Positions 23,111-34,391 are shown, numbered from the stretch's first letter. The stretch: 64,000 bases of DNA from Pseudocercospora fijiensis CIRAD86 (GCF_000340215.1 NW_006921534.1:4649041-4713040), one strand, 5' to 3'. The notes: generated by a model not told the origin, from the sequence alone. A program made the numbers and translations.

Positions 23111-24246
23111 TTACAGGATTGTGCCGAATCCAAACGTAGTCTTAATGCTGCGCACATAGTACTGATCCCAATTCCTCTTGGTTGGCTCTTCTTGGCCAAT
23201 TGGGACGCCATCCCAGTCAACTCGCATGATGGTGACGGCGTCAACATCGTTCTGCTCGAACTTGATCTTTAACGTAGAGTAATGATCTGCTGGCCATTGC
23301 GCGAGGCGCCACTTCTGTTCAATGTATGTTGGCTTGTCAAGCTTGACATATGAGCCCGATACATTTCCGCCGAACAGCTCAAATTTGCCACCCGCCTTTG
23401 CACCCTCATAGACCTTCGGAGGTTCTCGCGTAAAGGCTGCAATGCGCTGTGGGTCGGTAAAAGTTTCGAACAGCTGCTCAGCAGTGGTCCGGAATTCTTG
23501 CTGGTCTGAAAGCTTGGTGGTGTTAACAATTGCGCCGTCACTTGACGAGGTGGTAGTCGATGTGGTTGCGCCAGATGAAGACTTGTTCACGCCAGAGTTG
23601 GTAAGCGTTCTTGGTGTGCTGAAGCCAGAAGATGGATTTGAGCCTGGTGCATGCTGGATGTCTTTGCCGTGCTCCGCAATGAGGGCAGGAGCCAGCTTCT
23701 GAAGGAGTTTCCGCAATTGTGGCGTGATCTCCTGTCGGACGAGCTCTTTGGCAGGCTCCTTGTCCAGGGAGGAAGAATATATGTCAACCTCGAACTGTGA
23801 AATTGTTAGTCAATCCCTGCTGGAATCGATCTTGGTTGACACTGAACATACAACGTACTCATCCTCCTCCGTATCGTGTGCGACCTCGGGTATTGTGATG
23901 GTGCCGCTCACGTCCTTCTTGCCATCTCGCTCTTCCTTGGTGCCATCGTCATTCTCATGCTCTTCTTTGACAGGTACACTGCCAGTCCATTCCAGCGATA
24001 GCCGTACGTCAAAGATGGTTATGACCTTGCCTTTCCGCTGCGATACATCCACATCACCATCCATGCTCAAAATTTTGCTGACTTCGGCATTGACGCCATC
24101 CTTTTCCGCAAAATTTTGCTGACTTCGGCATTGACGCCATCCTTTTCCGCCTTCAGGCCAACAATCTCGTTGCTGAGGTAGTCCTGAGTCCAAGCGGAGA
24201 CATCCTTGTTCACCCAGTGCCAATTGTTTGGGTTGTGCAAGACCAT
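23111..24246 (-). pseudogene. AHA1: Aha1-type activator of Hsp90 ATPase, frameshifted by a 41-bp tandem duplication
   Basis: The N-terminal exon starts at 24246 (MVLHNPNNWHWVNKDVSAW), the standard Aha1 start, which contacts the Hsp90 middle domain. A GT-AG intron at 23851-23795 links ...EEDEYV to FEVDIYSSS in exon 2, which runs to 23111 and contains a Ser/Thr-rich linker and the C-terminal AHSA1/START-like domain (for example FETFTDPQRIAAFT, WDQYYVRSIKTTFGFG). Between codons about 33 and 47, a 41-base segment (24069-24109) is repeated at once (24110-24150). Because 41 is not a multiple of three, the frame is lost and a TGA follows within about 15 codons. With one copy the frame is continuous. 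No GT-AG pair can remove one copy. Either the gene is broken in this strain or the assembly is wrong. Confidence 0.85.
24069..24150. repeat. 41-bp perfect tandem duplication inside the Aha1 gene
   Basis: Two identical 41-base copies, 24069-24109 and 24110-24150, lie head to tail. Each begins AAAATTTTGCTGACTTCGGC on the + strand. No other copy is seen nearby. It shifts the Aha1 reading frame. Confidence 0.95.
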
Positions 24247-24772
24247 GGCGAAGGTCTCAAGTGGGGGGAGGCTGTATCAAACCGAGAAAGCAGGTGGGTT
24301 GGCTATGTATAATCCTGCGATTCTGTCAGCATCCACTCCTACGAAGGCGTTTGAGCTAAGAAGTCGTGTGTCCATGTGAAAATCAGATATAGAGAACTGT
24401 GTCTCGTGCAAAGCTATTCCGCAGCAAAAAGAGTACAAGTCTTTCTCGGACTGGTGCCAGCTGTGTGTCTCATCATAACACGCTTAGAAGGGGACGGCAT
24501 TCTGCAACATTCACTTATTCACTTACCTTGGATTGCTTGCGATCAGCACGTGTGAGGTGAGAGAGCGGGAATGCAAGTTTTGTAGAATGTGTTGTCGTGG
24601 GCTTCCAGCGCATTCGAGAAAAGCTGCAGATGAGGCTGAAGCTCGACTGAGGCTCACTGAGCCGACATTTTCGCGCTGGTACGGAGGCCCATACATACCG
24701 AGGGGTCAACTAATTCCTCACCGCCTCACCAGACCTTCCACGACCCGTACTATACTCGCTGTAGACTGCATA
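24247..24772. other. upstream of Aha1; no gene seen
   Basis: Normal composition. Short frames on both strands (24515-24709 on -, 24533-24802 on +) show no recognisable content. It should contain the Aha1 promoter. Confidence 0.45.
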
Positions 24773-25207
24773 ATGCCTCCACGTATTGATCTATCGCTGT
24801 AGAGGGCTTGGATAACCTCTCAAGTCAATAGCGGCACTATACGAGAAGCAATCGTACAGCACCTTGTACAGGAGACCGGTTATGAGATATCTATAAATAC
24901 GCTTAAACGAAGGCTCAAAGAGTGGAATGTTCAGTATAACCGTTATACTGACTATCGACAAGTCAACGATGTCGAGGCACTGAAGATCCGCGTCGCATAT
25001 ACCTTCTACGTTCTACGCTTAACTGATGCGGACGCGATTCAAGTATTACAAGCGTATGGATTCGATATTGGCCAGCGGAGATATCAACGAATACGTCAAG
25101 AGCTTGGATTGTCTAAATCAATATCGCCAGACAGGTATACAGAAGCGGAAGAGCAGATAGCAGAGGTGTTACAGGAACTTGGTTGTCCAAGCGCGAAGGA
25201 GCAATAG
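24773..25207 (+). pseudogene. Clr5-like DNA-binding domain relic with an in-frame stop
   Basis: An ATG at 24773 opens a 144-codon frame with only one internal stop, TAG at 24800-24802 (codon 10), ending at TAG 25205-25207. It reads MPPRIDLSL, then a helical region with ISINTLKRRLKEWNVQYNR and VLQAYGFDIGQRRYQRIRQE. The MPPR...-LKRRLKEW layout is that of fungal Clr5-type domains, which often sit at the N-terminus of larger proteins, some of them transposon-derived. Here the body of the protein is missing after about 145 codons. The stop fits a single CpA-type transition, but the region as a whole is not RIP-depleted. Confidence 0.6.
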
Positions 25208-25349
25208 TGGAAAGACCAAAGAGCGATTTGTCGCTTCCCACCGCATTATTGATCATGCTATGCAAGATACAGACTATCTCATGCACATGCTTCGTGTAGA
25301 AGTAGACGGAGGGCAGGGTCACTCCAGCAATTGACTCCGTCCACCCAGT

Positions 25350-26263
25350 CCTGAGCTGTGCGTTCAACCCGGATGTTCTATCGTCATGGGATGACTTTCC
25401 AGCCTTTGAGTGCGATCCGAGTCATTTTGCAACTGGTGGGCCTGCACCCAGCTACGACAAAGAGCGTCAAACTTCGCCCACAGGCCAAGAGAAATCTGGC
25501 GGGGCAAGTGTCAACCAGCAGGGCACACTCTTCACCTACCGAAGCATCTCATGAGGATCGCGTACCATTCGCCTGGAGTCCATCTGCCAGACGCCTTGCA
25601 GAACCCGCAGAGGTCAGACTTGATCCGCAAGATCCACTGTTAAGAGCAGTGGATCCTGATTTCAGACTTGCTACGCCACCTATGAGAAATTAAAGTCAGG
25701 TCTCATGCAAGAGCTCAGAGTTGAGGATCATCTAGTACTTGCCCCTTTGCGATCCTTTCCCGATCCAGCTGTTGTTAATATCTTCACCTCGAGGTTTACG
25801 AAATGTTTTCTGCCTCAAGCTCCGGCCACCCATGTGCCCACCTTCAATTTCAATGCAGAGCTACCACAGCATCTGCTTGTGACCATCATTTCCATTGGTG
25901 TTACTTACTGTCGGAGAAAAAACGCAAAGCACCTTGCTACCGTCCTACAGGATCGGGCGCGATGTCGACTACAGCTCAGCATTGAAGCAGATAACACAAT
26001 GTTGAGATCTCCGCATACCGTCTACGCAGCGGCTTTGATCTGCTACGCCGGGATTTGGTGTGGCAACAAGCGCGCTCACGAACTTGCAGAAGCAATGCGA
26101 AGTAGCGTTGTGACATGGCTCCGGTGGATAGTGGATAGTTGGCAATCATGGGCAGGCTGTTACTACTGAGCGCATCGAGGACGACGGACTCCTCGATGCA
26201 TGTCATTCGTGGGCTCAAGAAGACAGGTTGAAGCGACTGCAGTGGATGATCCTTGCTTAAGTT
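25350..26263 (+). pseudogene. fungal-specific transcription factor domain, frameshifted fragment
   Basis: The clearest part is 25705-26169, with CFLPQAPATHVPTFNFN, a hydrophobic helix LLVTIISIGVTYC and HELAEAMRSSVVTWLR, the pattern of the middle homology region of Zn-cluster and C2H2 fungal regulators. After 26130 the expected continuation, ERIEDDGLLDACHSWAQEDR-LKRLQWMIL, is in another frame (about 26168-26260), showing a frameshift. Upstream, 25358-25693 has a proline-rich linker-like frame in yet another phase. No zinc-binding DNA-contact domain is seen. It is a decayed regulator fragment. The precise limits are uncertain. Confidence 0.6.
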
Positions 26264-27270
26264 GTGAGGTGGAGGGAGTGTTTCCTGTGGTTTTGAAAGG
26301 GGAGTGGAGCCTAGGAGATGAGGCGGGGAATTCGGACAAGTGGGTGGATGTCGAAACGAGGGCTGAAGGGGAGTGTGTTGAGGTGAGGATTTGTGGGAGA
26401 CTGGCGGCGGAGGTCAGGGGTGGATGTTCATCCTTGGCTTGGGGCTGCGGAGAATAATTATGGTTCGGTCGCGTTTGGTGGACCTGAGGGTTGAGTTGCT
26501 GTGTATCGTGATCTTCCTGTTGTTGACGCGGAAGGTCGGAAACTGGACAGAAACAGCTGGTGTCTCGAAGAGGACATTCGTGGATTTTGCAGTCGGGACA
26601 AAGAAGTTGGCGTGTACCATGGATGGCGTACCACGCCACGAGGACGAATTGACATAGAGTGGACATTCAATGAGAACGATGGCACCGGCAACGAGATATG
26701 CACTTCGCCTCCGGAGAGCCAGGGTGCTGTGGTCGCTTCCCAACGCTGGTGTTTCGTTAGGGATGGCGAAGAAGCCAGCGAAGCGAAAGTCGAATGCGGA
26801 ATGTTGACACGGCGGCCGATAGAGACGTGAGGAGGGGACTTCCTGACCATGCGTCTTATGATAGAGGTTGGTTACCTGCATTTTGGGGACGCACACAGGA
26901 GGGCAAGGTCATGCAGAGGTTTCTACAATGCTTGTTCGCCAGCATGTGTTGAGCACATGGGCTCCATTGGGCATCATTTGGTCATCATTGGGCTCCATTC
27001 GAAGCTCAACTTCTGTGAGCCAGCAGAGTGTATAGCAAGTCATGAAGTCGATGACTGGGTTTGATAAAAGAATGCGTGGGATTGAGTACGACACGCATCA
27101 TGATGCCCGGAACTTTGTCGTTTCGGTAGTTGACTTGGCCAAGTCTGGATAGATCGAGCTCTTGGTTACATTTCCTGAGGGAAGTTTACCTCAAAAGGCC
27201 ATCCCATGCTATCCGGGTATCTCATGCATTTCATCTTGCATACATCCTCCGTAGTATTTTTTATGCACGC
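26264..27270. other. decayed or non-coding sequence with unresolved + strand frames
   Basis: Frames at 26200-26457 and 26501-26830 on + look protein-like (acidic, Trp-containing stretches such as DAEGRKLDRNSWCLEEDI and GRIDIEWTFNENDGTGNE). They are in different phases, with a TGA at 26492 just before the second. They may be exons of an unidentified gene or decayed coding sequence. I recognise no family. After 26830 to the heme lyase gene I see nothing. Confidence 0.35.
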
Positions 27271-28092
27271 TCACCAACCAAAAGTTTTCGCAATCCGCAT
27301 CTTGATGCCATCCCAGCTGTTGAGCTTCGGCCTCGCGTCAAGGTAGAAGCTGATACCACCTCCCCTTCCTTTGTAGAAGTCAATCACATATTCAATGCGC
27401 CTTCCACATCGATCGACGACCCAATCGTGGCGGTCGAAAGGTGCCGAGTATCCCATCAGGCTCTTCCATCTTGCCTTGGGCGTCAACTTCTTGCTGTCGC
27501 CAGCGAATGAGATAAGTCTGGGTCCACCACATCTTTCGCTACCCCAGCCTTCTTCCCATTTCCGGATCTCCTGCCACGCCTTCTCGTTGACGGCATTGTG
27601 TATGGGCACGATGCTATTCATATCACTCGGGTCTGCTTCATGCCCCTTCCTCCTCATGGCATTAAAGAACATCTCCTGGCTGGGATATACCCAATTGCCA
27701 GATTCTGTGTCATGGCCTGTATCGCCCTCATTATTTGCAGGTAATGCTGCTTTCTCGGCTGAGTTCAGCGCTAATGGTTCGTTTACAGCGCGTGGTATGG
27801 TAGAGATCTCGCGATCAGTAGATAATCGATATATTTTCGGTCGCTTGGCAGGCGGTTCTGTTGATGAGGTTTCGGTCGATGTCCACATGCCAGTGTCGAG
27901 AGAGAATCGTTGTCGCGCTCGCAATGCATGTTGCTCTCTAATATCGCCCGTATGCGATGGATCGTCTGCTCCAGTTTGCGGATGTTGTGGCGGCTTGGTC
28001 TCTCCTTTCGTCTTGGCCGCCTGCAGCCATGCTTCTCGCGTTTTGTGGTCCACTGGACAAGCAGCCTCTGGATCACCGCTCGTCCCTTTCAT
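27271..28092 (-). CDS. CYC3: cytochrome c heme lyase (holocytochrome c synthase)
   Basis: Uninterrupted frame of 273 residues from an ATG at 28092. It attaches heme covalently to apocytochrome c in the mitochondrial intermembrane space. Seen: an N-terminal CP motif ACPVDHKTREAW (Cys at about 12), a variable linker, then the conserved synthase body with NWVYPSQEMFFNAMRRKG (about 133-150), IVPIHNAVNEKAW (His at about 165, the heme-ligating His in the human enzyme's equivalent motif), and a C-terminal block HDWVVDRCG and IDFYKGRGG. Length matches the family. The frame stays open upstream to 28356, so a longer N-terminus is possible, but the CPVDH context is the usual start region. It is divergent from the MVD1 gene, 295 bases away. 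Confidence 0.92.
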   Translation of the reverse strand: MKGTSGDPEAACPVDHKTREAWLQAAKTKGETKPPQHPQTGADDPSHTGDIREQHALRARQRFSLDTGMWTSTETSSTEPPAKRPKIYRLSTDREISTIPRAVNEPLALNSAEKAALPANNEGDTGHDTESGNWVYPSQEMFFNAMRRKGHEADPSDMNSIVPIHNAVNEKAWQEIRKWEEGWGSERCGGPRLISFAGDSKKLTPKARWKSLMGYSAPFDRHDWVVDRCGRRIEYVIDFYKGRGGGISFYLDARPKLNSWDGIKMRIAKTFGW

Positions 28093-28387
28093 TGTGTCGA
28101 TGGGATCGATAATGCCTTCCCTTTCACAGCCAGAAACTTGGAACAAAAGATTCGATGCAGGGAGCATGGGGCTGCACAGAGGCTCAAGCGGCAGGGCCCT
28201 CCCCCGCTCTTCCCTCTCCCTCGCGCCAACCTTCTTTCTCGCCTTGGAAATCGCAAAACAATCACTTGAGAAATCGTACGAGTGCCCGAACACCGATCTT
28301 ACGCCGACCAGCATTTCCTGGCACAGACAGCCAGACGGAGGGATATATAGGCACAAGCTGTAGGCGTGCTGGAGTCCAACAAGACCA
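28093..28387. promoter_or_regulatory. shared divergent promoter between CYC3 and MVD1
   Basis: The two start codons face away from each other with 295 bases between them, so regulatory sites must be shared or closely packed. The stretch also carries the in-frame upstream extension of CYC3, which makes transcript starts uncertain. No specific transcription factor site is claimed. Confidence 0.55.
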
Positions 28388-29625
28388 ATGGCAGAGATTC
28401 ACCGCGCATCGACATTTGCGCCAGTAAACATTGCGATTATCAAGTATGCCATGCCATGCCGCGCCATGCAGCCACCTCCAACATGTTATAATATAGCTAG
28501 CTTGCACTGACACGCGTATTGTGTAGATACTGGGGCAAGCGAGACACCAAACTGAACCTTCCTACCAATGGCTCCATCTCCGTCACTCTCTCCCAAGATG
28601 ATCTTCGCACGCACACGACTGCATCGACTAGCTCCGACTTCACCGAGGATACGCTTACCCTGAACAATGAATCGCAGGACATCTCCGGCGCGCGAACACA
28701 GGCATGTCTGCGAGAGCTGCGTGCGCTCAGAAAGGAAGTGGAGAATCAAGATCCGAGCCTGCCCAACTTGAGTGATCTGAAGCTCAAGATTGTCAGTGAG
28801 AACAACTTCCCCACTGCGGCGGGTCTTGCAAGCTCTGCTGCAGGCTTTGCGGCGCTTGTCCGTGCCATCGCAAACCTCTACCAACTTCCTACCAGCCCGA
28901 CAGACCTGTCCAGGATCGCTAGACAAGGCTCGGGCAGCGCATGCAGAAGCTTGATGGGTGGTTACGTGGCATGGCAGAAGGGCGAAGAGAAAGATGGCAG
29001 CGATAGCGTGGCATATGAGGTGTCGTCCGCATCACACTGGCCTGAAATGAGAGCTCTTATCCTGGTTGCCTCCGCAGACAAGAAGGACGTGAGCTCAACA
29101 GCAGGCATGCAACAAACCGTAGCAACCTCGGCCCTTTTCGAGCATCGCTATACTGAGGTGGTGCCGAAACGGATGAAGGCTATGGAGAAGGCCATCCACA
29201 ATCGCGACTTTGAAAGCTTTGCCATTTTGACGATGAAGGACTCTAACAATTTCCACGCCTGCTGTCTTGATACCCAACCGCCCATCTTCTACCTGAACGA
29301 CACCAGCAGAGCCGCGATCCGGATGTGCGAATATATCAACAGCCTTCACCCGGATGACAAGCCATATTGTGCCTATACATTCGATGCAGGCCCGAACGCT
29401 GTGGTATATTACCTGACAGAGCACGAGGATATCGTTGCTGGAGCATTCAAATCCATTCTGGACGGCAAGACTGGCTGGGAAGGACCACGCGGCCAACACG
29501 TGAAGCCACACCCAGGTGTCGAAGGTATTGATCTTGTAGCAGAAAAGCTGCAGGCTGGCATTTCGAGAGTCATCCTGACATCGGTCAGCGATGGTCCGAG
29601 GAAGACCAACGAGCATCTCTGTTAG
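28388..29625 (+). CDS. MVD1: mevalonate diphosphate decarboxylase
   Basis: Exon 1 is 28388-28443 and exon 2 is 28527-29625, giving 384 residues. The 83-base intron splits the Lys codon in AIIK-YWGKRD, a conserved position in the active-site entrance. The enzyme uses ATP to decarboxylate mevalonate 5-diphosphate to isopentenyl diphosphate in the cytosol. Visible motifs: YWGKRDTKLNLPTNGSISVT near the N-terminus, the GHMP-kinase-fold phosphate loop NNFPTAAGLASSAAGF, GSGSACRSLMGGYVAW, and TFDAGPNAVVY with the catalytic Asp. Length is normal. The short first exon (18 codons plus two bases) is why a simple ORF scan starts late. No defects are seen. Confidence 0.95.
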
Positions 29626-30084
29626 AGACGAGCAGGCTTTTCTTTTTCTTTTCGGCTTGTAAAGGACATCATGAAGCATTCGACAGTACTTGGAATATGC
29701 ATTGTTGAGATACCAGATACCACTATCGTTAGCTTTGAATGCATTGGACAGCGTCGTCGAGGCTGCCGCGAGGGAGACCGAGCAAACCTAAACCTCTCGC
29801 AATATCATTTCCTGAGTGAATGATTTCGCAGGGCCAGCGTGCCTGCTTGGCACGTTCTCTGCCCACGACATTCGCTTGAGTCGCTGAGCTTGAAGATTGC
29901 GAAGAGCACGAGATAGAACAGACTAACCTTCCAAGTTTCTACTACTTACCCCCGAGTATCGCTCACAGCCCCGCCTAGCTCGCGTGGTTGGCCGAGAAGT
30001 TGGCCGCAATGGAACTTCCTATCGCGTCTCGCTGTTACCCTCCTTCATTGAGGCTCGCAACTAAATATACTTTATTCTCAATTT
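29626..30084. other. 3' flank of MVD1 up to a transposon end
   Basis: Holds the MVD1 3' end. The last about 75 bases run up to a transposon terminus at 30085. An ATG at 30009 opens a frame that continues into the element. This may be chance, or the lost first codons of the acyltransferase gene now on the other side of the element. Confidence 0.4.
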
Positions 30085-30289
30085 CAAAAACCCCGGGCTT
30101 TTTGAGCCGCACCACTTCAGTTTTGCCTTCTATACTAATTTTGGTGGTAAACCGAACCATTGCTGTCGCTGTATCCAGTCTATAGTTCTAATAATTGGTA
30201 TTGTTACTTGTTTATATTATTGCCGTCGCTCTACCGATTTTCTACCGCCGCCCTACGCTGTAGACCTCGCCGTCGCTATAGCGCCCTTT

Positions 30290-31510
30290 ACCGAGCAGGA
30301 TAAAGCTATTATCGGCCAGTTGTTAGAAGAAGGTATGCCGCTAAAGGAGGTGTAGTTATCGTAGCGTACGAAGCACGATAGAGGGTCGTTCACTGCTATT
30401 AAGCGATATAGCACCAACTTAAAGAGATCTAGTACGGTTTATAGCTACTAAGGCAAACTAGGGCGACCGAAGAGGGTGCTACTACATATAAGAGACTTTA
30501 TAATCGACATTCTAGCCGCTAAAGGCACTACCTAGACAGATGAGATATAGGACTATATCGTACTCGAATTTGGCGTATATATTGGCCTTACTACTATCTA
30601 GAGGTATATTAAGAATAAGGACTTTACCTATAAAGTAGTATAACGACGGGCTTCTTAAAGAGACCTACAAGCTAAAATAGCGTACCTAGTTAATATAGAA
30701 CACTAGACAAGTAAGCAGATTGTCTTTATAGATAAGACCTATTATAGTAAGCGCTCTGCTATCCGAAGGCGTAGATAGGCACCTAAAGGCTTTCCTTATA
30801 TTACAAAGGACTATCTATACCGTCTATAGCGATATAGTGTCTTACTAGTATACTCGGTCGATAGATAGCTTCTAGGAGCAACACTTATTAAGTAAGGCAG
30901 TATCGATAGCGATGCCTTTATTATATAGATTTAAGAGAAGGTCTTACCGCTTTATAATCTATATCTAGGTCTACGGTCTATTATTATAATAGATAACTGC
31001 TCGACTTACTAACGAGACTACGTACGCACTATTTGTCGCTAGTATAGCGTTCTTGCCGACTTCTTGCCGCTATATTCGCTATATCTAAATCTAATAGAGC
31101 CATTATTTAGACTCTTTAAGCACTAGATAAAGAGACACTAGGATATAATGCCTAAATACAGCCGGATAGACGATTAGTAGTCTCAATTCGAGCGTTATCT
31201 TTAGCTAGCAATTAATAGTTAGGGGGAAGGTATAGACTATAGGAAGTTGTTCCGCTACGCCGGTATAACTTGTCAAGAAGACAGGCCGATAGAATAGGTT
31301 CTAACCGTCAGATCCGAGCGTTTGAATATAGATTCGAAAGGTCTTAGTCGGCGCTATAACCCTATTAAGAAAGTGTGTTAATCTATACAATATTAGTAGT
31401 GTAGTATCGCTTCGGAGTAGTAGGTTGCATTTCGTAATAGCCGCTATCTATACTTGTCGCTTAAAAGCCGAGTCTACAAACTTCGAGTGCAAAGAATATA
31501 ACGTATAGAG
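30290..31510 (+). pseudogene. Tc1/mariner DDE transposase remnant
   Basis: The + strand frame contains a Pro/Arg-rich HTH segment (GRPKRVLLHIRDF near 30459-30500). The DDE domain follows with KGFPYITKDYLY (about 30786-30820), DAFII (about 30910), IIIIDNCSTY (about 30980-31010) and LYSLYLNLIEPLF (about 31073-31110). The last two correspond to the second Asp and the P-Y-S-P-x-L-N-P-I-E block of the family, with Pro-to-Leu and His-to-Tyr changes and several TAG codons from RIP. Function is lost. Confidence 0.85.
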
Positions 31511-31844
31511 CTCGTATCGGCACGCCATTTTTTTAATAAATACTTTATTACGTATAGAATGCAATAGGAAATGTATCTTAAATAAATACTACAGTCGGTT
31601 AATGTAGTGTAGCTATAAATGCGAAAAAGCGATAAAATTTAGGGTCTAGAGGCGGGGTCTTAGCGGCGCGATATAGAGAAGCTAGCTATCGAAGTGTATA
31701 TAGTATACACTACGCAACGTGCATATAGAAAAACTGAATAGACAGAATACAAGTATTATATATAGACTAACTCATCTGCAATTTTCGTAACTATATCTTA
31801 TATAGTAGTAGTGTTATATTGCGATTAGAAAGCTATCCTCCTTA

Positions 31845-34060
31845 GCTTACTATAGCCTCCCCCTCTTCTTCTTGTCTACCCTCTAGTAGATTCGACATAT
31901 TAGCTGGAATACGACTCGCTCTATAGTCCTTTAAGAACCTATTTACCTTAGACTCGAGCCTAAACCTAGCACTATTAGTAGATACGTTGTTTGCCTTTAA
32001 CTCCTTAAACTTAGTTAGATTCTTAACCATTTAGAGGCACCAATCTTCTTTTGCTATCTAATTCTGCGCATCTCGTATAGATACGGCTATAGCTAGAAAG
32101 CGTGTACGAAGCTAGCGACAATAGATAATAAGGACAGCTGTCTCGGTCTTATTATCTGCAATAGGCGGACTCGACCGTAGAGCACCTTACTAAGCCTATA
32201 GAGCGGCATTAGATTGCTAATAATAGTATAGCGGCGGCGGCGGCGGATAAGTCTATAGATTGACAGGCGGTTAAGGCGCTCTATAATAGTAGTATTGCTG
32301 TTATACTAACGGCTCTTGCTGCGGTAGCTTCTTGCCTTTGCTAGAGCCCTTGCCTTAGTTATTCTTATAAGGATGCTTCAGCTTATAGCACCTTATTATC
32401 TCCTTAATAACCTTCTTATTTAGTGCCTCTACTAAGCACTTCTTATCGAGCGCTATTTGATCCCTCTAGAAGCTAAGGATTGATGCTATAAGCTTATAAT
32501 GTTGACCTATTAGCTCGTAATAACCTATAACGTTGGCTTGCCTTCCAAGACTGCACTATAGATTAACGTAGGCGTAGGCCTTGCGGATAGCTTTATATTA
32601 AAGAAGGCGGTTGTTAGTCTCTAGCAGAGTTAGCTTATTAGTATCCTTCTTCTTACTAACCTTAGGTACTCGAATTGGTAGACTTAAAGGCAGGTCGACA
32701 ATATTAGAAGATAGGGTAGTGTTAGCCGGTAAAGAAGGCTGCTATTGCACTACTAGTTTGTCGTTAATCTTCGGACCTAATTTAGAAAGAGGTGTGTCGG
32801 CTCTATAGCTCTAGTATTTAGTTAGAAGGACCTGAATACTAAGGGGCTTTATCTAACGGAAGTATTTAACGATACTATTACCTTTGCCTATCTATTCTTG
32901 CTACCCTTAAGTTATAGTAAAGTCCTTAGATTGAGGTTTGCTATTCTTCAATAGTAGGGCTTGTATCTCGCAGTAGCGGCGGACTAAATAGTAGTAGAAG
33001 CCCTTTGCTATAGTATAGACGGTTATAGTAGTCTTAGCAGCGTCGATTAGCCGCCTAATACTAGCAGCGCTATAGCTTATAATGCTATAGTCCTTGCTAA
33101 GATCTTTACGGTTAAAATAGACCTATAACTCGAGGTTGATAGCGTCCGGCTCTAGTAAAGGCTTTACCGCCTTCCTTACTAAAGGAGTAGCTTCTATAGT
33201 AGTAGAAGAAACAGCCTTCGAAGAAGCCCTAGTAGGCGCCTTAGAAGAGGAAGAAGAAGAAGCCTTCTTCTTCTTAATCGGCCTTAGTGTAGCTTCTTTA
33301 ATAATAGCCTTCTTAAGCGGCTTCCTAACCCTCTTAGTAACCTATGTAATAGTAACCTCTTTAGGAAGAGATTGTTCTTCTTCCTGCCCTTCTTCCTGCC
33401 CTTCTTCCTACCCTTCTTCCTACCCTTCTTCCTACCCTTCTTCCTGCCCTTCTTCTTGTCTACCTTCTTATCTACCTTCTTGTCTACCTTCTTATTTACT
33501 TTCTTATCCTTCTACTAGCAAAGTATTACTTATTAGCGAGCTAATGTCGCTTTGTTGAGTCTTAGAGACCTTAGTAGCCTTGAACTAGACCTTCTTTGCC
33601 TTCTTCGAGGCACTCGCTATTAAACTTGCCCGTAAAGTCCTCCTCTTGCTCGTAGCCTAACTACTAATCTAAGTAGCGGCAACCTCCGCTTCCAGCTGTT
33701 TTGCTAGCAAATAAGCATCCTTAGCGCTCTTCGGCGTACGCTTCCTAGGAGGTATAAGAGGTAGTAGTAGGGACTGTCGAGCGGGTAGCTATAATAGGGG
33801 TTCTCGAGGTTGACTTCTTATCCTTCTAGCCTACCTCCTTACGTCCTGTAACAAGGCAATATCTACTAGATCTCTTTTAGCATATATTAGTCCTTCTTCC
33901 GCCGCTATAATATCGCTAGTATTGTCGTATGTTAAGGCGTCGCTTAGTAGTAGTATTTCTTCTAGAATTAGAGGTAGAGGAATCGTCTAGATTTGTAAGT
34001 CGATCTAGTCCTACGTATCTATACCTTATAGTAGAGGCAATAGCGATAAAGATTCTGCTT
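31845..34060 (-). pseudogene. second ORF of the Tc1-bearing element, Lys/Glu-rich protein of unknown function
   Basis: A long minus-strand reading with sparse stops runs opposite to the transposase. It contains a helical segment KDAYLLAKQLEAEVAAT (about 33720-33670), a low-complexity tetrapeptide tract (see the repeat at 33375-33500), a Ser/Lys-rich region, and a C-terminal piece that is open at 32030-31842. I recognise no domain. Most Tc1/mariner elements carry only a transposase, so an accessory frame of about 700 codons is unusual, unless it belongs to a separate nested element. Confidence 0.45.
33375..33500. repeat. 12-bp minisatellite in two related arrays
   Basis: About seven copies of TTCTTCCTGCCC (or CTACCC variants) run from about 33375 to 33455. 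They are followed by about four copies of TTCTTGTCTACC to about 33500. The variants differ by C/T at CpA positions, so RIP also hit the array. On the minus strand the units encode a repeated charged tetrapeptide. Confidence 0.85.
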
Positions 34061-34391
34061 AGGTTAGGTATTAACTCGGTCTCTTGCGATTATAGTATAT
34101 ATTGGTGTATTAGACAGACTGTGGAATGCTAAGAAAGCTGAAAATAGATGTTCAGCGGGTCCGCTTAGTAACTAGCTATACGCCCTATTATCTGCGCCGT
34201 ATTCTTACGTAATAATAACACTACTAATTAAGTCGATATCTATATCAGAATGAAGCGGCGAGCTTATAGTATTTATTGGGAAATCAATGGAATTTATTGG
34301 TGTAGTATGCCGGGAGTGGTAGTAGAATTAGTGTAGTAGAATACATAGGGGCACCATTAGCTGCCCCGCGGCTGAAAAGCCCGGGGTTTTT

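Noticed and set aside
27395..28363. 322-codon + strand frame opposite the heme lyase gene
   Set aside because: The minus strand carries an unmistakable heme lyase. The plus frame has no recognisable domain.
29985..30060. tRNA-like GTTGGCCGAGAAGTTGG segment
   Set aside because: It resembles a Leu/Ser tRNA D-arm, but no T-arm (GGTTCGAATCC-like) or matching acceptor stem follows at the right distance.
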